9,649 bases of DNA. It comes from an uncultured Trueperaceae bacterium (GTDB lineage Bacteria; Deinococcota; Deinococci; Deinococcales; Trueperaceae). Below are positions 1 through 5,615 of this stretch, piece by piece. A program made the position numbers and the translations under genes. The notes under the pieces were generated by a model, which was not told the origin of the DNA, did no database searches, and saw only the letters and a list, made by a program, of their open reading frames with translations. The stretch is from assembly GCA_937907415.1 (NCBI GenBank), contig CALCHY010000202.1, positions 1-9,649 on the forward strand, written 5' to 3'. Positions within the stretch are counted from its first letter, which is position 1; every line of letters starts with the position of its first letter.

Positions 1-53
1 GCACTTGACTGGGGGTCAAGTGGTCGTCAGTTCAAATCTGGCCACCCCGACCA
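1..53 (+). tRNA. tRNA-Pro (anticodon GGG), 3' part, cut by the window edge
   Basis: The visible part folds as a tRNA 3' region. The anticodon stem CTTGA/TCAAG (4-8 with 16-20) encloses a 7-nt loop whose anticodon GGG lies at 11-13 after the invariant T10, with G14 at position 37. A 5-nt variable loop follows. The T-arm stem GTCAG/CTGGC (26-30 with 38-42) encloses TTCAAAT, then come the 3' acceptor strand CACCCCG (43-49), discriminator A50 and an encoded CCA (51-53). GGG reads the proline codon CCC. The 5' acceptor strand and D-arm lie left of the window. A convergent integrase 1 kb away makes this the likely attachment gene of an integrated element. Confidence 0.93.
1..53. other. probable attL, element boundary within the tRNA-Pro 3' end
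   Basis: Tyrosine integrases commonly recombine within tRNA 3' halves, so that the incoming DNA restores an intact tRNA. Here an integrase gene and excisionase lie just downstream of this tRNA and point towards it, the usual layout of an element end. The exact crossover core cannot be placed because no second copy of the tRNA 3' sequence was seen in the window. The right junction (attR) should lie beyond position 9649. Confidence 0.5.
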
Positions 54-62
54 TAAGGAAAC

Positions 63-77
63 GACGTCCAGGACGTC
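63..77. repeat. 15-nt perfect inverted repeat next to the tRNA
   Basis: GACGTCC-A-GGACGTC is a perfect palindrome with a 1-nt centre, starting 10 bp after the tRNA CCA end. Its place in the presumed attL arm makes a binding site for integrase, excisionase or a host factor possible, but nothing in the sequence assigns it. Confidence 0.4.
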
Positions 78-84
78 ATACACG

Positions 85-119
85 AGAATCCCGCGCCGAG
101 CACATCAGCGCGGGATTCT
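85..119 (+). terminator. intrinsic terminator-like hairpin after tRNA-Pro
   Basis: A 12-bp perfect stem (85-96 AGAATCCCGCGC with 108-119 GCGCGGGATTCT) closes an 11-nt loop and ends in a short TT. It sits 31 bp after the tRNA 3' end and probably ends the tRNA transcript. The T tract is short, so efficiency is uncertain. Confidence 0.65.
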
Positions 120-122
120 TCA

Positions 123-146
123 AACTGTCCCAAAAACTGTCCCAAA
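123..146. repeat. tandem 12-bp direct repeat, candidate integrase arm sites
   Basis: AACTGTCCCAAA occurs twice head to tail (123-134 and 135-146). A degenerate third unit, CTCGTCCA, follows at 147-154. Short direct repeats between a tRNA attachment site and int are typical of arm-type integrase or excisionase sites. The repeat is seen directly; the binding role is inferred. Confidence 0.5.
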
Positions 147-427
147 CTCGTCCAGGCGTGTCGCCTTAGGCAGAATGCGGGCCCGCTGGCAACGCCTCAC
201 CATGTAATCCTAAGCCCAGGGTGCTCGGCGAAATATTGGTCAAGTGGTCCCTGGGGCCGGCGGTCCATTGCTGCTCCCACGGAAACGAAGTATGAGGCAG
301 AACGACGGTGCGTCGCCCTGTTCGAGCGGTCGACCCGCCAGAATGGCCCCCAAGGGTCTCGGCCACGCTCCGCCCAGCTTTCAGCTAGCCAACTGGCTTT
401 TGAAACCCGAGTCCGGCAGACTGTGTC

Positions 428-937
428 ATGACCAAGTCGCCCGCCACGGACCTATTAACCTCACCCAAAGCGCGCCTCCTGCTGGCGGTCTACGAGCAGC
501 CAGCCACGCCCAGCGAGATCGCACACAAACTACAGATTCCCGCCAACACGGTGCACTACTGGACTCGCCGCCTGCTGGCCGGCGGGCTACTCGAACAGAC
601 AGGCCAGCAAGGACGAAGCAAGACCTACCGTTCGCTCTTCGGCGACGACGTATGCGAGCCGGAGGCCTGCGCGCCGTTCGTGCATAAGGTCATGCAGGCG
701 ATCAGTAAGGTCGTCATGAGCGCAGCCGAGCGCCATGACCTTTCCGAAGAGCCCTCCCGCGAACAGCGCCCAGAGATCGGCGTGCACGAGCTCAGGCTTA
801 GGCCCGAGGACCTGCCCAGGATTAAGAAGGCGCTCCAAGCCGCCTTACCTACCAGCGAGGACCACGAGCCGGAGTCCGGGGAGGTCTATACGGTGTCGTT
901 CATCGTGACACCGGGTGGCATGAGCGCCTACTTCTGA
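428..937 (+). CDS. winged-helix transcriptional regulator (ArsR/MarR-like fold)
   Basis: 169 aa. Residues about 12-70 form a winged-helix DNA-binding domain: helix ARLLLAVYEQP, turn and recognition helix around PSEIAHKLQIPANTVHYWTR (28-47), then a wing near LLEQTGQQGRSKTY. This matches the ArsR-like pattern in which a repressor or activator dimer binds promoter DNA. A linker rich in E and R (100-118) leads to a C-terminal alpha/beta segment (IGVHELRLRPEDLPRIKKAL, then YTVSFIV) that may bind a ligand or partner; it contains no obvious metal-binding cysteine motif. ATG 428 is the first start after an in-frame TGA; no clear Shine-Dalgarno precedes it. The gene lies between the tRNA and integrase, convergent with int, so it could control the element, but its target is unknown. 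Confidence 0.8.
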   Translation: MTKSPATDLLTSPKARLLLAVYEQPATPSEIAHKLQIPANTVHYWTRRLLAGGLLEQTGQQGRSKTYRSLFGDDVCEPEACAPFVHKVMQAISKVVMSAAERHDLSEEPSREQRPEIGVHELRLRPEDLPRIKKALQAALPTSEDHEPESGEVYTVSFIVTPGGMSAYF

Positions 938-1030
938 ACCTCAGCCCCCGAAAAGCTATCAGCCTTCGCTACGTAGTGGCCCTAGCCTTGGGTTTCGAAC
1001 AAGCGGTCACTGTAGACCGGACCCACGAAC

Positions 1031-1060
1031 TTGCCGCACCCGAGCAATTGGGTGCGGCAA
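1031..1060. terminator. shared bidirectional terminator-like hairpin
   Basis: An 11-bp perfect stem (TTGCCGCACCC 1031-1041 with GGGTGCGGCAA 1050-1060) closes an 8-nt loop. It lies between the convergent regulator (stop at 937) and integrase (stop at 1086), where one hairpin can end both transcripts. Only AA/TT flank the stem, so termination may be incomplete. Confidence 0.55.
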
Positions 1061-1085
1061 CCGTATTGCGTGAGGCCGAAGCGCG

Positions 1086-2474
1086 CTAGTCCGCCGCTTG
1101 CCGATCCTCCTCTTCGGGCGCGCTCTCGTCAGGAAGGTAGTCGTCCATCGCGATGGCAGTGCGACGGAGGTCCTCGTTCTGTGGATCTTGATACACGTTT
1201 TGCGAGAACGCCACGTCCTTATGGCCAAGGACCTTACTCGTCAACTTAGGTGCACCCGTATCGTTCGTTGCGAGCGTCATAAACGTATGGCGCAACGAGT
1301 AGAGGGTAACGCTTCCGCCGATACCCGCCTTTTCGGCGATCGGTTTCACATGGCGCCTCAGGATGTTCCTGCTGTCGGCCGGCTGACCGTCAAGATCACC
1401 GAACACGAGATCCAGATCCGCGTCGTGCGCCCGCAACTCGGTTTGACGCTTGAAGTGGTTGAGGAGCACCGCCCTGACGCGAGGCGACATCGGGACCTTA
1501 CGCTCGCTGCTCCTCGTCTTCGGCGGATCGAACCGGTACATTCCACCAGGCAGAAGACTCAGTTTCCGCTCGATCTGAATCCAGCCGTCGTCGTCGTTGA
1601 CATGAGACCAGGAGAGGGCTAACGCTTCCGAGGGGCGCATTCCCGTGTTGGCCAGCAGGACGAACAGCGGATACCAGAAGTTGCCGCGCGCGGCTTCCAA
1701 GAACCTCTTGAGCTCGTCACCCGTGAGCGCCCGCTTCTTCTTCCCCGAGTCGTCCCACTGGCGACGCTTGAGGTCATGAAGCACGTTAGTCGCAATGTAT
1801 TGGTGGCGGCGAGCGTAATTCAGGGCCATGGACAGGACCTTGAGTGAGCTTTTCACGGTGGTGGGCGACAGCGTCCGCGGTGCCTCCTGACGCCGAGCGC
1901 GCCCGGACTTGTTACGAACCATTACCGTCTGGGTGCTGAGGGCGTTACGCAAGTCTTCGGCCTTGGCCAACGTGAGGTTCTTAAGCGGAAGCTTCCCGAT
2001 CAGGGGACGAATGTACGTGTCCGCGCGGCGCTTGTAGTCGAGGTACGTCACCTCCCGTACGGTCGTCTTGATCTCGCTTTCGAGCCAGCGGTCCAAGAGT
2101 TCGTTGATCGTCTTAGGGCGCTCCACGATCTCCAACGATTCGATCTCGTCGAGTATCTCTGCGAGGCGTCGGTCCGCCTCGCGACTCGTGCCGTTGAACT
2201 TCTCGTAGGTGCGGCGGCGGCTGCCGTCGAGTGCCCGCGGCAACTCGACGCGAAGCTCCCACTCGTTTGGCCCGACGCGGCGCTTAGTTCCGTTGCGCCG
2301 GGCACCCCCGCCAGCATTACGGCGCGAGAGGAAGTCGAGGCCAAGCGAGGTGGGAGCCAGCCAAGGTGCGCGGTTGGTGAGGCCCCGGAGAAGAACCTGG
2401 AGTTGGGGACGAGCGTCCCAGAAGGCTGCTGCCAAGAGGCAAAGCAGGGCGGTCAGGAAGACGTAGTGATCCAT
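1086..2474 (-). CDS. int: tyrosine recombinase / phage-type integrase
   Basis: 462 aa. It catalyses site-specific strand exchange between the element and the host tRNA-Pro site. Residues about 58-117 form an arm-binding-type N-terminal domain (WELRVELPRALDGSRRRTY), 120-240 a SAM-like core-binding domain (INELLDRWLESEI onward), and 250-440 the catalytic domain. Visible catalytic residues are R280 in TGMRPSEAL, K319 in the beta-hairpin, Y392/R395 in YSLRHTF (the first His of HxxR is Tyr), H418 in LGH and the nucleophile Y428. Residues 5-19 are strongly hydrophobic (VFLTALLCLLAAAFW), unusual for an integrase; I see no in-frame ATG or GTG before residue 185, and only a TTG at codon 14, so the extension seems real. 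The tail is acidic (EEED). It lies 60 bp downstream of the excisionase on the same strand. Confidence 0.93.
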   Translation of the reverse strand: MDHYVFLTALLCLLAAAFWDARPQLQVLLRGLTNRAPWLAPTSLGLDFLSRRNAGGGARRNGTKRRVGPNEWELRVELPRALDGSRRRTYEKFNGTSREADRRLAEILDEIESLEIVERPKTINELLDRWLESEIKTTVREVTYLDYKRRADTYIRPLIGKLPLKNLTLAKAEDLRNALSTQTVMVRNKSGRARRQEAPRTLSPTTVKSSLKVLSMALNYARRHQYIATNVLHDLKRRQWDDSGKKKRALTGDELKRFLEAARGNFWYPLFVLLANTGMRPSEALALSWSHVNDDDGWIQIERKLSLLPGGMYRFDPPKTRSSERKVPMSPRVRAVLLNHFKRQTELRAHDADLDLVFGDLDGQPADSRNILRRHVKPIAEKAGIGGSVTLYSLRHTFMTLATNDTGAPKLTSKVLGHKDVAFSQNVYQDPQNEDLRRTAIAMDDYLPDESAPEEEDRQAAD

Positions 2475-2499
2475 CGTTCGGTGCTGTTTCCCTTCGTCT

Positions 2500-2526
2500 A
2501 CCGGAGCGGGAGGAGCCCGCTCCGGT
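2500..2526. promoter_or_regulatory. perfect hairpin between xis and int
   Basis: An 11-bp perfect stem (ACCGGAGCGGG 2500-2510 with CCCGCTCCGGT 2516-2526) closes a 5-nt loop, 8 bp after the xis stop and 25 bp before the int ATG. On the transcribed minus strand it is followed by GACGAAGGGA rather than a T run, so it looks more like an attenuator, an RNA-stability element or a structure limiting int translation than a simple terminator. The role is inferred. Confidence 0.5.
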
Positions 2527-2534
2527 CCAGAGGC

Positions 2535-2702
2535 TTAGTCGATTCCGAGTTCTTGGCGAACCTTCTCGGGCACGAACCGCAGACTGCGGCCGACCCGGAC
2601 GTGAGGTATGGAGCCCTTGTTGGCCCAGTAGTAGATCGAGCGGCGCGGCAGGCCAAGGTAGTCAGCGAGCTCGGTCGCCGTCATCAGGCGTTCCCCCGCC
2701 AT
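2535..2702 (-). CDS. xis: excisionase-type small helix-turn-helix protein
   Basis: 55 aa from ATG 2702. The segment MTATELADYLGLPRRSIYYW followed by ANKGSIPHVRVGRSLRF is the classic HTH_17/MerR-like excisionase fold: a recognition helix around PRRSIYYW, then a wing ending in VGRSLRF. Such proteins bend attachment-site DNA so that the partner integrase excises rather than integrates. It lies directly upstream of int on the same strand, the usual xis-int order. The start is uncertain: ATG 2684 has a GGGGGA 7 nt upstream; GTG 2738 begins 7 nt after the stop of a small leader ORF; the frame stays open up to TTG 2846, but that TTG is part of a TTGACA box. The DNA-binding core is included in all versions. 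Confidence 0.8.
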   Translation of the reverse strand: MAGERLMTATELADYLGLPRRSIYYWANKGSIPHVRVGRSLRFVPEKVRQELGID

Positions 2703-2745
2703 GCGGGGACGCTCGAAGGTCTTGCGAGGTTTGTTCACGTGTTGT

Positions 2746-2799
2746 CTAGGGATATCCGCTGGTTGTCCTCGTTCCCGGGATGAAACGTTTGAGGACCAA
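2746..2799 (-). CDS. possible 17-aa leader ORF upstream of xis
   Basis: The best Shine-Dalgarno in the xis leader, AAAGGAG (2813-2807), lies 7 nt before a TTG codon at 2799. That TTG opens an 18-codon frame (LVLKRFIPGTRTTSGYP) ending in TAG at 2748-2746. A GTG in the xis frame follows 7 nt later at 2738. This arrangement could couple xis translation to the leader ORF. The evidence is spacing only; TTG is a weak start and no conservation can be tested here. Confidence 0.25.
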   Translation of the reverse strand: MVLKRFIPGTRTTSGYP

Positions 2800-2822
2800 C
2801 GAGCGGCTCCTTTCAAGTACTC

Positions 2823-2846
2823 GGACGAATTTCGTCCTGATGTCAA
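2823..2846 (-). promoter_or_regulatory. xis promoter -35 box with overlapping operator-like palindrome
   Basis: On the minus strand a perfect TTGACA (2846-2841) is followed after 3 nt by the perfect inverted repeat GGACGAA-A-TTCGTCC (2837-2823), which fills the spacer. A matching -10 is poor (CGAGTA at the 17-bp position). The layout suggests a repressor-controlled promoter for xis-int. The sequence elements are seen directly; promoter activity is inferred. Confidence 0.45.
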
Positions 2847-3016
2847 GGTATCGACCCACGCGGAAACGCCGCCGAGCCACGCGAGGGCGTTCTCATACTT
2901 AGCGTTCTCTCGCGCAGGACGGGATTAATCCATTCTCGGGAGTGGAGCGAGCGCCACCGCTGAAAGCCGCAAGAAGTGACGCCAATTTGACCGGAAGCGT
3001 CGTACCTCGGCGAGCG
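2847..3016. other. region upstream of the xis promoter, no confident gene
   Basis: The only frame of note is a minus-strand 31-codon ORF, GTG 3020 to TAA 2925, coding for VTLAEVRRFRSNWRHFLRLS and 11 further residues. Its GTG overlaps the TGA that ends the frame before it (3019-3017). Its third-position GC is only moderately biased, so I do not call it a gene. Confidence 0.3.
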
Positions 3017-3171
3017 TCACCTGGATGCGGCTCCGTCCAGCACGGGGTTTATCGGGTTGGAGAGGTTGTACCAGGCGCCTACGCGCGGCCTATCAGGTCC
3101 AAGTAGCTGTAAGTTCCGAAGATGCCAGCGAACGGGCGCCCGTTGTGGAAGTTGGGAACGCAGTTGCGCAC
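3017..3171 (-). pseudogene. small ORF interrupted by an apparent frameshift
   Basis: GTG 3171, 5 nt after the stop of the 81-aa gene, opens a 30-codon frame (VRNCVPNFHNGRPFAGIFGT then YSYLDLIGRA) ending in TAG at 3081-3079. Its third codon positions are about 80% G/C while second positions are near half, a coding-like pattern rare in shadow frames. Directly after it another frame takes over the same pattern (GAWYNLSNPINPVLDGAASR), ending in TGA at 3019-3017. Removing two bases from the GGCCGCGCGTAGG stretch would join them as a protein of about 50 aa. I do not recognise the product. It may instead be two tiny ORFs, a sequencing error, or chance. Confidence 0.4.
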
Positions 3172-3176
3172 TACTT

Positions 3177-3422
3177 CTAGGCTGCCAATGGCTCGGCGGC
3201 GGTGGCACCCGGAATGCATTGGAGGATCGCATCCTCGAACAGGCCTACCAGCGCTCCAGCGGCAGCGGCCACCTGGGGGTCATCGCCGGTGTTGCTAAGC
3301 CCAGCGAGCAGTTCGCCAAGCATCTCAAGCGCGATCACAGCCAACTCCGCCGGGACCGCGAGCGTCAGGTGCCAGGCGCTATCTGCGCGCTCCAGGGAAG
3401 CGGTGGTCACTTCTTGCGTCAC
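3177..3422 (-). CDS. 81-aa predicted helical protein of unknown function
   Basis: It starts at GTG 3422 with AAAGG 10 nt upstream. After a short polar N-terminus and a strand-like segment (SAWHLTLAVP, 15-24), the rest is predicted mostly helical: AELAVIALEMLGELLAGLSN (25-44), then DDPQVAAAAGALVGLFEDAI (47-66). It is acidic and has no signal peptide or recognisable catalytic motif. It lies 105 bp downstream of the DUF4268 nuclease gene on the same strand, so the two may be co-transcribed unless the hairpin between them stops transcription. Partner, inhibitor and unrelated cargo are all possible; I cannot choose. Confidence 0.6.
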   Translation of the reverse strand: MTQEVTTASLERADSAWHLTLAVPAELAVIALEMLGELLAGLSNTGDDPQVAAAAGALVGLFEDAILQCIPGATAAEPLAA

Positions 3423-3465
3423 TTTGTCTTTACCTTTCAGAACGGGATGTCGCGCCTCCTGTAGC

Positions 3466-3500
3466 CGGGACCCGACCTCGCTGGGGTACCTCGGGTCCCG
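3466..3500 (-). terminator. hairpin between nuclease and 81-aa gene
   Basis: A 10-bp perfect stem (CGGGACCCGA 3466-3475 with TCGGGTCCCG 3491-3500) closes a 15-nt loop, 27 bp after the nuclease stop. No T run follows on the minus strand. It may be a weak terminator or attenuator, or may protect mRNA ends. Confidence 0.4.
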
Positions 3501-3527
3501 CTTGGGAGGACAAACTCTGTCTTGCGG

Positions 3528-4511
3528 TCAGTAAAGTGCGGTCTGGTTCCGGGTGTTCGGCTGCAGGAGCCGCACCGGGACCTCAGCAATCACCCAGGCG
3601 ACAACCTCGTTGAGTTGCCCGAGTAGGTCGACGGCGTTCTCGACCCCCGCCTCCGGCCGTTCGGCGTAACCGCCTTCGACGCGTGTCTGGATCATTCCGG
3701 TGCGTCCCGGGGCCGCCCAGTCGAGTTCGGCGTCGACCGCCTCCTCGATCTCGCGACGGCGGGCGACGAGTTCCTCCCACAACGCGGCGTTCGTCTCCGC
3801 GTCGCCCGAGTCGACCTGTATCCCCACGCGCGCTGATGCGGCCGCGATCGCGATGCGAAGGAACAACCCACTCCCCGCCCGCACCGAGGTCCTGATCCAG
3901 CGGTTGCGGGTCGGCCGGTGGTCCGCGAACGGGTCGAGGCCCACTGCGTTCGCACGAGCGAGCAGAGCTCGCCAGAACCGCTGACATGCGATCTCCCGAG
4001 CCGTGGCAGGTCCGTCCGCCAGTCCGCGGCCGAGCGTGTACTGCCGCCCCTCAACTATGCGGCCGAACTGGACGAATGAACCCGTCGCCGGAATCCGCAG
4101 CGTGTGCACGCACACCGGCAGAACCTTGGTCGACCACACCTGGTTGAGGGCTTCGATCACTTTCGCGTCACCCTCTGACACCTCGTCGCACAGCCATAGG
4201 ACCAGGTCGGCGCTTCCGAACATGGCATATCGCGTCACCTGGCCCAGGTGCCGCGCGTCCGACGTTCCGAACTGAAGCTCGACGAGGGCGTCCAACCCGC
4301 CGGTGCTCACGGCGAGGTCCGCGAAGTAAGGCCCGACCTGCGGCTCGGGCTCGACGTTCTCGACCGGCGCGCCCAAGATCGCTTCGAGCAACGCCGGGTC
4401 GTGAACCAGGGCGTCGCGCCACTCGGCCTCGCTGTTGAGTACGGCCGCCATCGAGGCCGGTTCCGCGACGGCCAGTGGTCTGAGCTGCCGCTGGACAGTT
4501 TGCCTTTCCAT
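3528..4511 (-). CDS. PD-(D/E)XK nuclease-fold protein with C-terminal DUF4268
   Basis: 327 aa. The start is ATG 4511, because GGAGG lies 5 nt upstream; an in-frame ATG at 4556 lacks one. Residues about 28-150 match the N-terminal nuclease-like half of this family: EWRDALVHDPALLEAILG, then VGPYFADLAV with D65, the strand ALVELQFG with the E78-x-Q80 catalytic pair, and the hallmark HLGQVTRYA (88-96). Residues about 176-312 fit DUF4268: RFWRALLARAN, ELVARRREIEEAVDAELDW, and a terminal helical stretch. Related proteins are predicted DNA nucleases, often found among defence or mobile-element genes; the substrate is unknown. The visible D/E/Q residues suggest an active enzyme. The 81-aa gene follows on the same strand. 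Confidence 0.8.
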   Translation of the reverse strand: MERQTVQRQLRPLAVAEPASMAAVLNSEAEWRDALVHDPALLEAILGAPVENVEPEPQVGPYFADLAVSTGGLDALVELQFGTSDARHLGQVTRYAMFGSADLVLWLCDEVSEGDAKVIEALNQVWSTKVLPVCVHTLRIPATGSFVQFGRIVEGRQYTLGRGLADGPATAREIACQRFWRALLARANAVGLDPFADHRPTRNRWIRTSVRAGSGLFLRIAIAAASARVGIQVDSGDAETNAALWEELVARRREIEEAVDAELDWAAPGRTGMIQTRVEGGYAERPEAGVENAVDLLGQLNEVVAWVIAEVPVRLLQPNTRNQTALY

Positions 4512-4854
4512 AAGTACCTCCAGCACGGCGTTATCCGACCTGGGGGCGCCGCGCACTTCGATTCGTCCAGGTCCCCTCCCCCGTGCCGGCCGCAGGCCGG
4601 CTAGCAGCTCTTCTCGTCACGCCCGCACTCCCCGCGGCTGTAAATTGCCCCGCCAACTGCTTGCCTCGCACCTCGAGAAGGAGCCACGCGCGCAGAGGAG
4701 CAACGACCTACCGACCAGCGACGCGTACCGTGCCGAAAGTCACCTCGCCGCTACATGTCCCAGAATCACAACGGGCAACCAGCCTTCCCTGGTCGCCCGT
4801 TACGCAGCAGGTGAACAGTTCTCGTTGCCAGTCCGCGCCACTGACCTACGCGCG
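4512..4854. other. 343-bp gap between the nuclease and the 79-aa gene
   Basis: It holds the nuclease leader with its GGAGG and, on the minus strand, GGATAAC (4531-4525), a possible -10. A 17-nt palindrome GCCGGCC-GCA-GGCCGGC lies at 4585-4601, and the terminator of the 79-aa gene at 4770-4801. No frame here looks coding. Confidence 0.45.
4770..4801 (-). terminator. terminator of the 79-aa gene
   Basis: A 13-bp stem (4770-4782 with 4789-4801) closes a 6-nt loop, 53 bp after the 79-aa gene stop. The one non-Watson-Crick position is a G-U pair in minus-strand RNA but an A-C mismatch on the plus strand, which supports minus-strand use. GTGATTCT follows rather than a pure T tract. Confidence 0.6.
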
Positions 4855-5094
4855 CTACTTGCTGCGCCCGTGGGCGATCAGTTCACTCGTCGTAGCTGCG
4901 CCGAGCGCGCGCGCCAAGCCGGCCAGGTAGTCGCTGGTGTCCGCGCCGCAGTACAGCTCAGTCTCAACACCCGCGCTGCTGAGCAGCACGCGCGCCTCGC
5001 CATCACGGGCGTCTATCAAGCGAATCGCCCTGTCCGAGTACAACTCCACCAGCTCACCGCCGGACGTCATCAACCAAACCTTGTTTTTTCCCAT
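4855..5094 (-). CDS. 79-aa small protein of unknown function, leaderless
   Basis: ATG 5094 lies 6 nt after TATCCT with no Shine-Dalgarno, so the mRNA probably begins at or next to the start codon. The sequence suggests several beta strands (VWLMTS, LVELYSD, AIRLIDARDG, ARVLLSSAG, TELYCGA) followed by a C-terminal helix (SDYLAGLARALGA). This beta-sheet-plus-helix layout recurs in many small uncharacterised bacterial proteins with strand DNA- or ligand-facing surfaces, but no family-defining motif is visible. It is soluble, with no signal peptide. It forms its own transcription unit, with a terminator at 4770-4801 and decayed DNA upstream. Confidence 0.65.
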   Translation of the reverse strand: MGKNKVWLMTSGGELVELYSDRAIRLIDARDGEARVLLSSAGVETELYCGADTSDYLAGLARALGAATTSELIAHGRSK

Positions 5095-5100
5095 ACTCGG

Positions 5101-5106
5101 AGGATA
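5101..5106 (-). promoter_or_regulatory. leaderless -10 element of the 79-aa gene
   Basis: Minus-strand TATCCT (TANNNT) ends exactly 6 nt before ATG 5094, and no Shine-Dalgarno intervenes. It matches the layout of four other genes in the window. Confidence 0.6.
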
Positions 5107-5143
5107 AGGCTGGCTTCAGCAGCCGCCCTAGTAGAAACCGGCA

Positions 5144-5370
5144 TCACGCCGCCAGTCGCCATATTGAAACTGGCGGCGCTGGGATCCGGTCACCGGGGAA
5201 CTGGAACTCGCCGGCCACGCGCGCCACCTCCCACGAGACGCGGTACGCCTGAGGCCGCGCCAGCGAACGCTCGCGTGCCGGAACTTCAGCTTGCAGCTCC
5301 GACGCCAGCAGCGCAGTACGGCCCTTCGGCGCCGTTCCCCCCGGCTCGGAGGCGTGTCGATAATGTCCAT
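5144..5370 (-). pseudogene. frame-disrupted relic, unknown product
   Basis: A minus-strand frame ending at TGA 5146-5144 reads RSLARPQAYRVSWEVARVAG then EFQFPGDRIPAPPVSIWRLA. Within this stretch third codon positions are almost all G/C and second positions about half, a strong coding signature. Yet the frame has no usable start codon between its upstream stop and that stretch. ATG 5370 in the neighbouring frame (MDIIDTPPSRG) would join it if the run of six G (5337-5342 on the plus strand as C) were one base longer, giving about 75 aa. It may be a pseudogene, a homopolymer sequencing error or a slippage-switched gene. I recognise no family. Confidence 0.4.
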
Positions 5371-5402
5371 ACGGACGTGATGCGCGCGTAGCGCGCTAAG
5401 CA

Positions 5403-5606
5403 ATGCCTTGTGTGTGGCCGCCTCGCGAGGCGCTCGCCGCGTTCGGCGTCGTGGCAGCCGACCACGCAATCAGCATCGAGGACCGGCAGATCGCGCTCAC
5501 TCCGACCAAAAGGAAACGAAGCGCCGAAGGTGAACCGTTTTGGCACCTAGCGCCCAACCCCTCGAGGGCGCGGCGGCGCTGGCGAAAGCAGGAGCCCTCC
5601 CCGTGA
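5403..5606 (+). pseudogene. truncated AbrB/MazE-like paralogue
   Basis: 67 aa. Residues 5-39 (WPPREALAAFGVVAADHAIS onward to TPTKRKR) line up with residues 53-87 of the AbrB-like protein at 7473-7736: both share P-x-EALAA-x-GV, a following D, an IxL strand and a K/R-rich end. The N-terminal half of that paralogue is missing: an in-frame TAA lies two codons before ATG 5403, and neither a Shine-Dalgarno nor the TANNNT-N6-ATG signal precedes it. A C-terminal extension (WHLAPNPSRARRRWRK) has no counterpart. It is most likely a gene fragment; a short functional DNA-binding or regulator-interfering peptide cannot be excluded. Confidence 0.5.
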
Positions 5607-5615
5607 TCAGGGCCG

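Larger units (their letters stand above)
54..427. other. 374-bp non-coding attachment-side region
   Basis: Apart from the palindrome, the terminator-like hairpin and the tandem repeat listed separately, I see no supported gene here. The open frames crossing 166-366 and 244-427 are proline-, arginine- and serine-rich and look like chance frames. No convincing -10/-35 pair or Shine-Dalgarno was found before the regulator gene that starts at 428. Confidence 0.5.
5095..5402. other. 308-bp stretch with a decayed gene and a hairpin
   Basis: It holds the relic at 5144-5370 and a hairpin CGCCGCCAGT (5147-5156) / ACTGGCGGCG (5169-5178) with a 12-nt loop covering the last codons of that relic, possibly its terminator. 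The other arginine-rich frames look like shadows. Confidence 0.4.

Noticed and set aside
14..249. 12-bp direct repeat GGTCAAGTGGTC at 14-25 (tRNA) and 238-249, considered as an att duplication
   Set aside because: Twelve-base matches are expected by chance in about 10 kb, the pair does not flank the integrase, and the match stops short of the T-arm.
4435..5391. Plus-strand 318-aa open frame
   Set aside because: It runs antisense to the 79-aa gene and overlaps the nuclease start. It is Ala/Arg/Pro-rich with no motif, typical of GC-rich shadow frames.
5128..5469. Minus-strand 113-aa arginine-rich frame
   Set aside because: Its residue mix is that of a shadow frame; the coding signal in this stretch belongs to the neighbouring frame ending at 5144.
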